From: Desulfatitalea sp. BRH_c12
GTDB taxonomy: Bacteria; Desulfobacterota; Desulfobacteria; Desulfobacterales; Desulfosarcinaceae
Direction: 5' to 3'
Assembly (NCBI GenBank): GCA_000961655.1
Contig: LADR01000010.1
Coordinates: 78,165 to 142,164, forward strand
Length of the DNA stretch: 64,000 bases
Part shown: one piece after another, positions 51,931 to 60,187 of the stretch
Layout: each line of letters opens with the position of its first letter
Position numbering within the stretch: position 1 is the first letter of the stretch
Position numbers and translations under genes: made by a program
The notes under the pieces: generated by a model
What the model was told of the DNA's origin: nothing
Database searches by the model: none
Seen by the model: only the letters and a program-made list of their open reading frames with translations

Positions 51931-53304
51931 TCAGCCCGGGATCCGCACTTGCGAGATCAAGCCGGCCAGCGCCCGGGCATCGTGCTTTTCAAGGAACTGT
52001 ACGGTGTCGATGATGCGGCCCCGCACATCGGCGTCCGCATAGGGGGCGGCCAGGCTTTCGAATTTTTCGCAAGCGGTCGTCCAGTCCATTGGCCGGCTGT
52101 GGAAACCCTCATAATCGGTCTTCTCGATCTCCAGGGTGCGGTCGTCCCTAAGGTGTATTTTGACATGACAGGGCATCTCAGCTGGAAAACGGGCTGAATA
52201 GGCTTCGGAAGGCTGCACCGAAATCTTGCGCAGCAACGCCTGCACATCCGTACGGCGGATGCGTTCAGGTTCATATTGGGCCGGCAGCACCTGGCCGTCC
52301 AGCAGAGCGACCGCCGTCATATACTGCAAGCTGTGGTCGGCCTCTTCCTTGGTGTGAATGGCCGCCGTCTTGTCGCCCTCTTCGCCGCCGCCGATGATAT
52401 GATAAGCCACATCGAAGGTGACGATCTCGATTTTCTCGACCTGGTCAGCATTGAAGCCCGCTTGGCGCTGCAGCGCCAGAACCCCCTCCAGAGTGGCTTG
52501 CGAATGCACTTCGGCATTGTACTTCTTGATGATCGTGCGCGTCACGCGTTCGAGGTCTTCGTGCTCCCAGTCGATCTTGAAGGGTCCGGCGATACTTTCC
52601 TGAAAGCCTTTGTTGCCTTCAAACACCGCCATGGGTCCCGTGATGCCCTGGCGGGCCAGATAGGTTGCCGCCGTGGCACCGAAAGCCGTGTAGGGGTAGG
52701 CAAGCCCTTTCCAGTGCGACAGCGCACCGGTGCGCGTCACGCGCAAAGCGTTCAGAGCGGTACCGCTGATGGCCAATGCATTGGCCGTCTTTTCCGAAGT
52801 AAGGCCCAGGGCCTTGCTGACGCCCGCCGCGACCGCATAAGCGCCTTGGGTGGTATGATCAAAACCTTTGGCCCGCACGGGCGCTTCGTCGCTCAAACGG
52901 CACTGGACCTGATAAGCGACGGCCAGCGCCAGCATGACCTGCCGGCCGGAAGCCCCCGCCTGTTCGGCCGCCGCCAGAACAGCCCCCAGGTTGTCACTGG
53001 GGTGACAGGTCTCACCCTTGGCCAGATAACTGTCATTATAATCCAGGTAGCGCACCAGCGCACTGTTGTAGAGGGCTGCGTCATCCGGCGCCGCGCGACC
53101 ACCGCCCAGCAGGGTGCAAGCACCCGCGGATGAAAATTCTTCAATATGGTTGCGGAGCATGCGCACCGGGGGGCCTTGCACGGCACCGATGGCCGTACCC
53201 AGCGAATCCAGAATACGCAGTTTGATCTGCCGGCCGGCCTGCTCGGACATGTCGGCAAAATCTTTCTTTGCAATATAGGCGGCTATTTGTTGGACAATTG
53301 TCAT
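51931..53304 (-). CDS. MmgE/PrpD family protein
   Basis: The 457-residue protein belongs to the MmgE/PrpD family, which includes 2-methylcitrate dehydratase and several related dehydratases and epimerases. Recognisable parts are LKLRILDSLGTAIGA-like, DYNDSYLAKGETCHPSDNLGAVLAAAE, SHWKGLAYPYTAFGATAAT and AEVHSQATLEG. No other 2-methylcitrate-cycle gene is present, so the substrate is open. An ATG at 53304 with AGGTAG upstream is the likeliest start. Confidence 0.9.
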   Translation of the reverse strand: MTIVQQIAAYIAKKDFADMSEQAGRQIKLRILDSLGTAIGAVQGPPVRMLRNHIEEFSSAGACTLLGGGRAAPDDAALYNSALVRYLDYNDSYLAKGETCHPSDNLGAVLAAAEQAGASGRQVMLALAVAYQVQCRLSDEAPVRAKGFDHTTQGAYAVAAGVSKALGLTSEKTANALAISGTALNALRVTRTGALSHWKGLAYPYTAFGATAATYLARQGITGPMAVFEGNKGFQESIAGPFKIDWEHEDLERVTRTIIKKYNAEVHSQATLEGVLALQRQAGFNADQVEKIEIVTFDVAYHIIGGGEEGDKTAAIHTKEEADHSLQYMTAVALLDGQVLPAQYEPERIRRTDVQALLRKISVQPSEAYSARFPAEMPCHVKIHLRDDRTLEIEKTDYEGFHSRPMDWTTACEKFESLAAPYADADVRGRIIDTVQFLEKHDARALAGLISQVRIPG

Positions 53305-53385
53305 GGTACTACCTGCCTTTCCGCCGACCGGCTGGAACGCGGAAACGCATTGCCAAAGCACGGCAGACGCTATTAAGCACTCTTC

Positions 53386-53439
53386 AACTTTCGGGTTCCA
53401 AACGCCGGTTCACCTCACTACATGCCTATACCGAAAGTT
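53386..53439. repeat. Repeat family D, second complete copy
   Basis: A 54-bp element in opposite orientation to the copy at 20039. Ends AACTTTCGGG (53386-53395) and CCGAAAGTT (53431-53439), interior CCAAACGCCGGTTCACCTCA. Bases 53440-53867 after it hold no supported gene. Confidence 0.6.
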
Positions 53440-53867
53440 GCGTTACATACCCATAAGCACAGGCCCCCGCATCTTCAAGACCCGGCGCATTCTCCGGGGC
53501 GGGCGTTCACACGCGAGGTGACGTCAATCAAAGGCGTCCAAACGATTCGCCTCTCGATGCAAAAAGGCATTAGGAAAAACCCCAGATTACACTGGTGTTA
53601 TCCCCATATTTGGTCGGGCATTCCTCCTTTACGATCACGCTCAAAAACGTTTTATGAACACACCACCCGTTTTATATGCTTCTGTTTTAATAGCTGTTTT
53701 CTTCGTATTCAATCAGCTCGCCGCTGAAGGCGGCGGTACGGAACACGGTTTACAATACGGGTTTCACCCTATTGATCCTTGCGGCGCAATTCAGCATAGT
53801 GGCCCAAAATCCACAAAAGGTTTGTCTTCCTCACAATATTAATCGGTTTGGTGTTTATCAAAAACGG

Positions 53868-55811
53868 ATGGGTAAGTGCGATATGGTGTCCCGCCCGATA
53901 CTCCTTAACAGGTACTTGGCCTTGGTGATCATTTTTTGGACGATCGGCGTTACCGGGTTATTTGTCAAGGATGCTTTCCGCCTTAAAAGGGCCATTACCG
54001 ACCTGGCGATCGCCGAAGCCAGAATTCACTTCAACAAAGATCAGGCCATCCGCCTCTGGGTTTCCGCACATGGCGGAATTTACGTGCCCGTAACGGAAAC
54101 GACCTCCCCCAATCCATATCTTGCATTCATACCTGATCGCGACATCCTGACCCCTTCCGGAAAACAGTTGACGCTGATGAATCCGGCCCATATGGCGCGT
54201 CAGATCATGGATCAGTATACCGAATTGTACGGCGTGAAAGCGCACATCACCAGCCTGGCGCACGTCAGGTCCGAAACGGCACCGGACGACTGGGAACGCA
54301 CCGCGCTGCTGGCTTTCGAAAAGGGGGGCCGCGAAATCATTGAAGTGTCCAAAATCAAAGGCCAGGAGTATCTGCGCCTGATGCAACCGATTAAAACCGA
54401 AGCAAAGTGTCTCAAATGTCACTATGAGCGCGGCCACACGGTCGGCGAAAACCGCGGCGGCGTCAGTGTATCCATCCCCATGCAGCCCTATTTCGCGTCC
54501 TTGCACGGACGCATCGTCGACGCATTCGCTTCGTTTGCAATTTTGTGGATTGCGGGCGCGGCCGGCTTAGGCTTTCTTGCGAACCGGCTCACCCGCAGAT
54601 TGCGCGAGCGTGAACAGGCCGAAGCCTCCTTAAGGATCTCGCAGGAAAATTACCGCATCCTGGTGGACAATTCACTGACCGGGATTTACGTCATCCAGGA
54701 TGACATGATCGTTTTCGCCAATACCGAATTCGCGCGCATTCACGGCTATGCCCTGCATGAAATCATCGGCATGGAGGCATTGGCGCTCATCCATGCCGAT
54801 GATCGCGCGGCCATAGCGGAACGCATCAGGCGACGACACAATGAGGCACCTGTTTCCGATGTCTTTCAGGTGCGCTGCCTGACCCGGACCGGTGGCACTA
54901 TTTGGGTGCAGCGACGCAATTGCTTGACCCATTATGATGGCCGTCCGGCCATTCTGGGCAATGAAATCGATATTACCCGCCGGATGCTGGCAGATGCCGA
55001 ACTGGCGGCTTCGAAACGACAATTGCAGCGCTTGACCAACGGCCTTATAGAACTGCGCGAAACAGAAAGACGCCAATTTGCCACGGAAATTCACGAGAAC
55101 ATCGCCCAATCGCTCAGTGCGATCAAGATCCGTGTAGAGTCCGTCCTGGACGACATCGGCACCTTCCCATCTCTCCACCGGTGCGAACCGCTGCGGCCGA
55201 TCATCAGTGACATCCAACTCACGGTAGCCGACATCCGCAAGATGGCCGCACGCTACCGGCCCATGGCGCTGGATCACCTGGGCATCATCAAGACCCTGGA
55301 GTGGCTCTGCCGGCAGATTGTCACGTCATGCCCGACCTTGCGCATTAAAAAAACCATCGGTATCAGCGAATCCCAGATTCCGGAAACCGTGAAAATCATC
55401 ATCTTCCGCATAGTGGAACAAATGCTGCATGGCCTTTCCACACAACCCAAGGCAGCCGCGCGGATTACCCTTAAAATGATCGACGAAAGAATCGTTTTGG
55501 TGTTGAGCACCAATATGAGCACCGCGCATTTGAACAGTTTTTCTTTGCATGGGTATCTGCAAATGGATTTGGCCATTACCGCATTGAAGAGCCATGTAGA
55601 GTCCTTCGGCGGAACCTTTCGCGTGACCTCCGCGCCCAGCCGCTGGACGACAGTGATCGCCTCCTGGGCGATCTACTGCCCGTACGAACGCTTGCGGACA
55701 CGCCCCAACCGCGATGAAGCAGTCGCGCCGGGCCAAAGTCAGCCGGCAGACAGATGGCAACGATCCCCCGAAGATAGTGCCGGCGGCTGTCGCCTGCAGC
55801 AGGCGCTGTAG
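53868..55811 (+). CDS. Heme-type (DUF3365) PAS sensor with degenerate histidine-kinase end
   Basis: The 647-residue membrane protein has an N-terminal helix (LALVIIFWTIGVTGLFV), a periplasmic DUF3365/Tll0287-like sensor with a c-type heme motif KCLKCHYERGH, a second helix (FASFAILWIAGAAGLGFL), a PAS domain (YRILVDNSLTGIYVIQDD), and a HisKA_3-type helix with His in RRQFATEIHENIAQSLSAI. The ATPase domain lacks recognisable N and G boxes, so kinase activity is doubtful. The start is uncertain (53868 or 53883). Its last 73 bases overlap the convergent comB gene. Confidence 0.82.
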   Translation: MGKCDMVSRPILLNRYLALVIIFWTIGVTGLFVKDAFRLKRAITDLAIAEARIHFNKDQAIRLWVSAHGGIYVPVTETTSPNPYLAFIPDRDILTPSGKQLTLMNPAHMARQIMDQYTELYGVKAHITSLAHVRSETAPDDWERTALLAFEKGGREIIEVSKIKGQEYLRLMQPIKTEAKCLKCHYERGHTVGENRGGVSVSIPMQPYFASLHGRIVDAFASFAILWIAGAAGLGFLANRLTRRLREREQAEASLRISQENYRILVDNSLTGIYVIQDDMIVFANTEFARIHGYALHEIIGMEALALIHADDRAAIAERIRRRHNEAPVSDVFQVRCLTRTGGTIWVQRRNCLTHYDGRPAILGNEIDITRRMLADAELAASKRQLQRLTNGLIELRETERRQFATEIHENIAQSLSAIKIRVESVLDDIGTFPSLHRCEPLRPIISDIQLTVADIRKMAARYRPMALDHLGIIKTLEWLCRQIVTSCPTLRIKKTIGISESQIPETVKIIIFRIVEQMLHGLSTQPKAAARITLKMIDERIVLVLSTNMSTAHLNSFSLHGYLQMDLAITALKSHVESFGGTFRVTSAPSRWTTVIASWAIYCPYERLRTRPNRDEAVAPGQSQPADRWQRSPEDSAGGCRLQQAL

Positions 55812-56515
55812 AGCACAGGTGGCTCCAGCCGTTCCAGCGCAACACTGCCGCCTTCGCCCGGGGCGGCCCGCAGGACAAATGCAAAACGATCCAACGCTAA
55901 GCATAGTTCCAAATCTTGGGCCGGCATATCTTCCGAGTCCCTATCCTGGAAATCGACAGACCGGTCTCGGAGTATTTTGATCCGCAAAGGCGCATAATCC
56001 ATTGGGCGCCCGACTAAAGCCGCGCGCAGATACAGGGCGCACAAGGTGTCCTCGATGGCAGGGTGCCCATTGCTGCCCATGCACACCAGGCAGATATCGG
56101 CCGGGGCGCGTCGCCGGATATAGTCTATTACCGCCCCGGCGTTGACGAAGCTGCCGCACAGCACCTCGCTGACGGCCGCTGATGCCCAGGCCGCCGCCAG
56201 GCCGCGGGTCCCGTTGGATGTCGTAAAAAGCACGGTCCGCCCGGACCATTCGGTTTGCCGCACCCGATAAGGCGAATTGCCCAACTGAAATCCGGGGATA
56301 CGGCGGCCATCGCGCTCGCCGATCAGAACGGCATCCTCATGGATTTGCGCCAGACGCTGCGCGCTTTCAGCATCCCCCACCGCCCAAATACGCCGCGCGC
56401 CGCCAGCAGCCAAATAACAAGCGGTCGAAAAAGCGCGCAGCACATCGATGACGACCGCGATCCCACGAGCACTGGACGCCCCTTGCGCATGATGCAGAAT
56501 TTTGATGCCTGCCAA
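55739..56515 (-). CDS. comB: ComB-type 2-phosphosulfolactate phosphatase
   Basis: The 258-residue protein matches the ComB family, Mg-dependent phosphatases that convert 2-phosphosulfolactate to sulfolactate, in coenzyme M or sulfolactate synthesis. Family stretches are VVIDVLRAFSTACYLAAGGA, IGERDGRRIPGFQLGNSP, VLFTTSNGTRGL and IEDTLCALYL. The start is TTG at 56515 with GGAGGG 7 bases upstream; longer frames run into a repeat. ComA, ComC or other sulfonate genes are not in the window, so the pathway is open. Confidence 0.85.
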   Translation of the reverse strand: MAGIKILHHAQGASSARGIAVVIDVLRAFSTACYLAAGGARRIWAVGDAESAQRLAQIHEDAVLIGERDGRRIPGFQLGNSPYRVRQTEWSGRTVLFTTSNGTRGLAAAWASAAVSEVLCGSFVNAGAVIDYIRRRAPADICLVCMGSNGHPAIEDTLCALYLRAALVGRPMDYAPLRIKILRDRSVDFQDRDSEDMPAQDLELCLALDRFAFVLRAAPGEGGSVALERLEPPVLYSACCRRQPPALSSGDRCHLSAG

Positions 56516-56575
56516 GTAAAATCCCTCCGGAATTCGCGTATGGGTATTGGGTGGTAATACTAGTTCGCTCCAGAA

Positions 56576-56749
56576 TAGAGGGTGGGCATTGCCCACCACC
56601 ATTTCCCGCAAACAACACCATCGGTTTCTGACACTGATCCCGCCCAAGCGATTGGATAGACACCGGATCGAACATAGCGAGGAAACGTTGAACGCGGCCA
56701 ATCAAAGAGGCCAACAACATAAGAAAATGGTGGGCGATGCCCACCCTGC
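56576..56749. repeat. Repeat family B, copy 7
   Basis: A 174-bp copy from TAGAGGGTGGGCATTGCCC to GGGCGATGCCCACCCTGC, reverse-type interior (AAACACCATCGGTTTCTG, CGATTGGATAGACACC). It lies just upstream of comB. The remaining 56750-56986 shows no other feature. Confidence 0.8.
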
Positions 56750-56986
56750 TGGTTGACATGGCCGGACCACCCACCCGAAGCACCCGTTTTTCCTACGTCA
56801 CCCCACACCTATTAACCAGATTAACAAATTTGCATTCAGCTGAGTGCCTATGGTATTTATATAGGCAATATATAAAACGACCGAACCACGCTCTTGCCAG
56901 GTACCGCCGCGCATGGGATGAAGAACATGGTTAGAATGCAGTTTTTTGAAAAAGTTTTCAACGATAAACCCCAAGGACATATACGT

Positions 56987-58639
56987 ATGGATTCCAGGCA
57001 GGTTTCATCGGACGAAAATTATGATGCCCACGAGTGTCTGCAGTTGCAACTGCTGACCTTGCTAAACGAACTGGATCATACAAAACAAAGGGAATCGGCC
57101 CTGCGTTCAGCCACTGAACAGTGGCAGGACACGTTCGATGCCATTGCCGACGCCATTTGCGTCCTGGATATCGAAAACCGCATCATCCGGGTAAACCGGG
57201 CCATGTGCGACCTGATGGGCATGACTGAAACTGCGATTATCGGCCGCTATTGCTGGGATGTGGTTCACGGTACCGGATTTCCGATTGCCGAGTGCCCCTG
57301 CATGGCCGTGTCTTCGGAAGCGGTACGCAAAAACCTTGTTTTGCAACGCGGACAACGCTGGTATAACGTCACTGTCGACCCGCGTTTTGATACCGCGGGC
57401 ACCCTCCAGGGCTACATTCATGTCATGTCCGATATCAGTACGGTTAAATTGCTGGAACAAGAACAGCTGCAAACGGAAGCCCGCATGCGGCAAGCGCAAA
57501 AAATGGAAGCCATCGGCACCCTGGCCGGCGGCATTGCCCATGACTTTAATAATATTTTGACCGCTATTCTGGGCTATTCGGAAATGGCCTTGGACGACGC
57601 CGAGCAAGGCCAAGCCACGCCGGCCTACATTCGTCAGATCCTGCGCGCCGGCGAAAGGGCGCGCGACCTGGTGCGGCAGATCCTGACCTTCAGCCGGCAG
57701 AACGAGGCCGGCGCCAAACCCATACAGATTCAGCCGATCGTCAAGGAGGCCCTCAAGTTGCTGCGCGCCTCCCTGCCGTCAACGATCGCCATCGACTTGA
57801 CGATCGAAACCGATGCCGTCGTGCAGGCGGACCCGATCCAGATCCATCAAGTGATCATGAACCTGTGCACCAATGCGGGTCATGCCATGCGGCGTGGCGG
57901 CGGACAGCTTCGTGTAAACCTCGCGGAAGAAGACCTGCCCGCCGAGCCTGTCGTACGTCATCCCGAGCTGAACCCGGGCCGATATCTCAGAATACGGGTC
58001 AGCGACACGGGGCACGGCATCGCCCCCGAGATCATCGAACGCATTTTCGACCCCTATTTTACCACCAAGCCACAAGGGGAAAGCACCGGCATGGGGCTGG
58101 CTTTGGTTCAGGGCATCGTCGATAGCTGCGGCGGCGTTGTTTGCGTGGAAAGCCAAGCAGCCCAAGGAACGGTTTTCAACATATACCTGCCAATGATGCC
58201 GCGACCCGACAAAAGCGCCCTACCCGATCCGCAAATCGTCCCCCTGGGTCACGAACGGATTCTGTTTGTAGACGACGAACCGGCCTTGGCCGAAATGGCC
58301 CGAGAGATGCTTGCGCGACTGGGCTATCGCGTGACGATCAGCACAGCCAGCACGGAAGCTTTCGTGCTCTTTAAGCAGCACCCCTTTGATTTCGATCTGG
58401 TCATCACCGATATGACGATGCCCCATATCACCGGGGAAATGCTGGCGAGAAAAATGACGGCAGTCCGCGCGGACATCCCCATCATTCTCTGTACGGGATA
58501 CAGCGAAGATATCGATCAGGAAAGCATGGCGCGCTGGGGCGTGCACGCCCTGGTGATGAAGCCGCTGGTACGCGGCACGTTGGCGCCCGTCATCCGGCAG
58601 GTGCTCGACGCTGCCCGCACGCCTTCAGCAGACGTTTGA
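56987..58639 (+). CDS. Hybrid PAS sensor histidine kinase with receiver domain
   Basis: A cytosolic kinase of about 550 residues: a coiled start, a PAS domain (DTFDAIADAICVLDIENRII), a HisKA domain with the phospho-His in GGIAHDFNNILTA, and a HATPase domain (N box NLCTNAGHAM, G1 DTGHGI, F box FDPYFTTKP, G2 GMGLALVQGI). It ends in a receiver domain (ILFVDDEPAL, phospho-Asp in LVITDMTMP, Lys in VMKPL). All kinase motifs are intact. The phosphoryl target beyond its own receiver is unknown. ATG 56987 has AAGGA upstream; earlier starts exist. Confidence 0.9.
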   Translation: MDSRQVSSDENYDAHECLQLQLLTLLNELDHTKQRESALRSATEQWQDTFDAIADAICVLDIENRIIRVNRAMCDLMGMTETAIIGRYCWDVVHGTGFPIAECPCMAVSSEAVRKNLVLQRGQRWYNVTVDPRFDTAGTLQGYIHVMSDISTVKLLEQEQLQTEARMRQAQKMEAIGTLAGGIAHDFNNILTAILGYSEMALDDAEQGQATPAYIRQILRAGERARDLVRQILTFSRQNEAGAKPIQIQPIVKEALKLLRASLPSTIAIDLTIETDAVVQADPIQIHQVIMNLCTNAGHAMRRGGGQLRVNLAEEDLPAEPVVRHPELNPGRYLRIRVSDTGHGIAPEIIERIFDPYFTTKPQGESTGMGLALVQGIVDSCGGVVCVESQAAQGTVFNIYLPMMPRPDKSALPDPQIVPLGHERILFVDDEPALAEMAREMLARLGYRVTISTASTEAFVLFKQHPFDFDLVITDMTMPHITGEMLARKMTAVRADIPIILCTGYSEDIDQESMARWGVHALVMKPLVRGTLAPVIRQVLDAARTPSADV

Positions 58640-58701
58640 ATCATAAACAAAGGAAGTACGCAGGAACTTTGCGAAAAGGATAAATTCCAGCAACACTACA
58701 C

Positions 58702-59094
58702 CTATTTTGCTTTCGCGTGAGATCTGAACGGCTTGCACACCCACTCCTTTTCGGATCCTTCCTGTTGCAAACAACGACCTTTTAAAGTGATATACGCCAG
58801 CATCGAAGCATAAGCCAAACGCTTCAGTTCGGGATCTTTGATATTCAGCAACCAGACGCGCCTTTTTTGGATCAAGTACCCCGCCCCGCCGATAACAATC
58901 ACGCCACCCACCAAAATGGATAAAAGTGCTGCTTTCAGGGGAACCACGCCAATCATCCCCGCAAAGAGGACAAGTCCCGCCGCGGCACCCACAAATATGC
59001 GGAAGTAGTTTGCTATCTGATCCTGGTATTGAATACTCCAGATGGCGGCGCGCGCCAATCGGTTTGTGTTGTTCTTAGAGGTTGAAAATAGCAT
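58702..59094 (-). CDS. Membrane protein of unknown function
   Basis: A 130-residue protein with two adjacent membrane helices (FRIFVGAAAGLVLFAGMIG and ALLSILVGGVIVIGGAGYLI) followed by a basic stretch QKRRVWLL and a soluble C-terminus. The family is not recognised. AGAGG lies five bases before the ATG at 59094; upstream ATG 59172 would add a Pro/Arg-rich leader. It is 129 bases past the start side of mscL, on the same strand. Confidence 0.6.
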   Translation of the reverse strand: MLFSTSKNNTNRLARAAIWSIQYQDQIANYFRIFVGAAAGLVLFAGMIGVVPLKAALLSILVGGVIVIGGAGYLIQKRRVWLLNIKDPELKRLAYASMLAYITLKGRCLQQEGSEKEWVCKPFRSHAKAK

Positions 59095-59223
59095 ATCGAC
59101 CTCTCGGACATTTGGGTCATTCTTGCGGGCATGAACGACAGGAGGAAAAAAGGGCTCTCTTCGTCCAGCCATGTTGACTTTAACGTAAGTTGTGGCCAAA
59201 AAAAGTCAAAGAAAGACTTCGTT

Positions 59224-59682
59224 TCAGACAGTGACCACGTCTAATTCGGAAGTGCAGTGTGGGCAGCGCCGCGCTGGGAGGGGAATCATTGTAAAGCAAT
59301 GCGGACATGCTTTGGTGTCGGGCGCCGCCGGCGGCGCACTTCTTTGAAGCCGGTTCATGCCGCGCACCAGCATGAAAACCGCAAAGGCCACAATCAGAAA
59401 ACTGATGATCCTGTTGAAGAACAGGCCATAGTTGATCGTCACCGCACCCGCGGCCTGAGCTTCCGTCAGGGACGCATACGGCGCTGCGGCGGCGGCACCC
59501 TCTTTCAAAACCAGGAACAGGTCGGAAAAATCCACATTGCCCAATGCCCAACCGATCGGCGGCATGAGGATATCGGCCACAAGCGACTGCACAATGGCGC
59601 CAAAAGCGGCGCCGATAATGATGCCGACCGCCATGTCCACCACATTGCCCCGCATTGCGAACTCTTTAAATTCCTTAAACAT
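59224..59682 (-). CDS. mscL: Large-conductance mechanosensitive channel with zinc-ribbon tail
   Basis: MscL opens under membrane tension to release solutes during osmotic downshock. The 152-residue protein starts [20 protein letters not shown] (the S1/TM1 signature), followed by [20 protein letters not shown] and TM2 [21 protein letters not shown]. After TM2 it carries [18 protein letters not shown], a CxxC...CxxC zinc ribbon replacing the usual C-terminal bundle. The ribosome site is a run of G before the ATG. Confidence 0.94.
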   Translation of the reverse strand: MFKEFKEFAMRGNVVDMAVGIIIGAAFGAIVQSLVADILMPPIGWALGNVDFSDLFLVLKEGAAAAAPYASLTEAQAAGAVTINYGLFFNRIISFLIVAFAVFMLVRGMNRLQRSAPPAAPDTKACPHCFTMIPLPARRCPHCTSELDVVTV

Positions 59683-59747
59683 AGCCCCCCCCTAATAAAT
59701 AATCGTTTACCGACGAAAACGACAAGTCCCTTACGACCAGTGGGTTT

Positions 59748-60182
59748 TCATTGCATCGCCGTCACTTTGACCCGAACCACGCCCTCGCGCAGCATCCCCA
59801 GTTGGCGGGCCGCGGAGTAGGACACATCGATGATGCGGCGCTTTTTAAAGGGCCCGCGATCGTTGACGCGCACCGTGACCGAGCGGCCGTTTTTCAGATT
59901 GACGACCGTCACCTGCGTGCCAAAGGGAAGATGGGGGTGGGCGGCCGTCAGCTTTTTTTCATCGTAGCGCTCGCCGCTGGCGGTACGTCGTCCGTGAAAC
60001 TTGCGCGCATAATAACTGGCCAGGCCGACCTTTTCATAATGATCTCCAGAACCGCTCTGCTGATCTTTTTTTCCCGGAGAACCCATGTGGTTCGCGCCGC
60101 AGCTCATCACAGCCAGGCTGACCAGCCCAATCGCCATCATGAGAATAGGACGGCATTTGAAGGGAAGACGAAACAGTGGCAA
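59748..60182 (-). CDS. rlpA: RlpA-like septal/lytic lipoprotein
   Basis: The 144-residue protein is a double-psi beta-barrel RlpA. It has a lipoprotein signal ending VMSCGAN, then EKVGLASYYARKFHGRRTASG and the conserved TAAHPHLPFGTQVTVVNL, RVNDRGPF and ISYSAARQLG-like blocks. RlpA acts on peptidoglycan, and some members are lytic transglycosylases. The start is TTG at 60182 with GGAG 8 bases upstream. Only 5 bases separate it from the preceding SGNH gene, so the two are co-translated. Confidence 0.9.
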   Translation of the reverse strand: MPLFRLPFKCRPILMMAIGLVSLAVMSCGANHMGSPGKKDQQSGSGDHYEKVGLASYYARKFHGRRTASGERYDEKKLTAAHPHLPFGTQVTVVNLKNGRSVTVRVNDRGPFKKRRIIDVSYSAARQLGMLREGVVRVKVTAMQ

Positions 60183-60187
60183 GATGG

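Noticed and set aside
53422..53727. Plus-strand frame of 101 codons before the heme sensor gene
   Set aside because: It starts inside the family D repeat and has no convincing ribosome site or domain.
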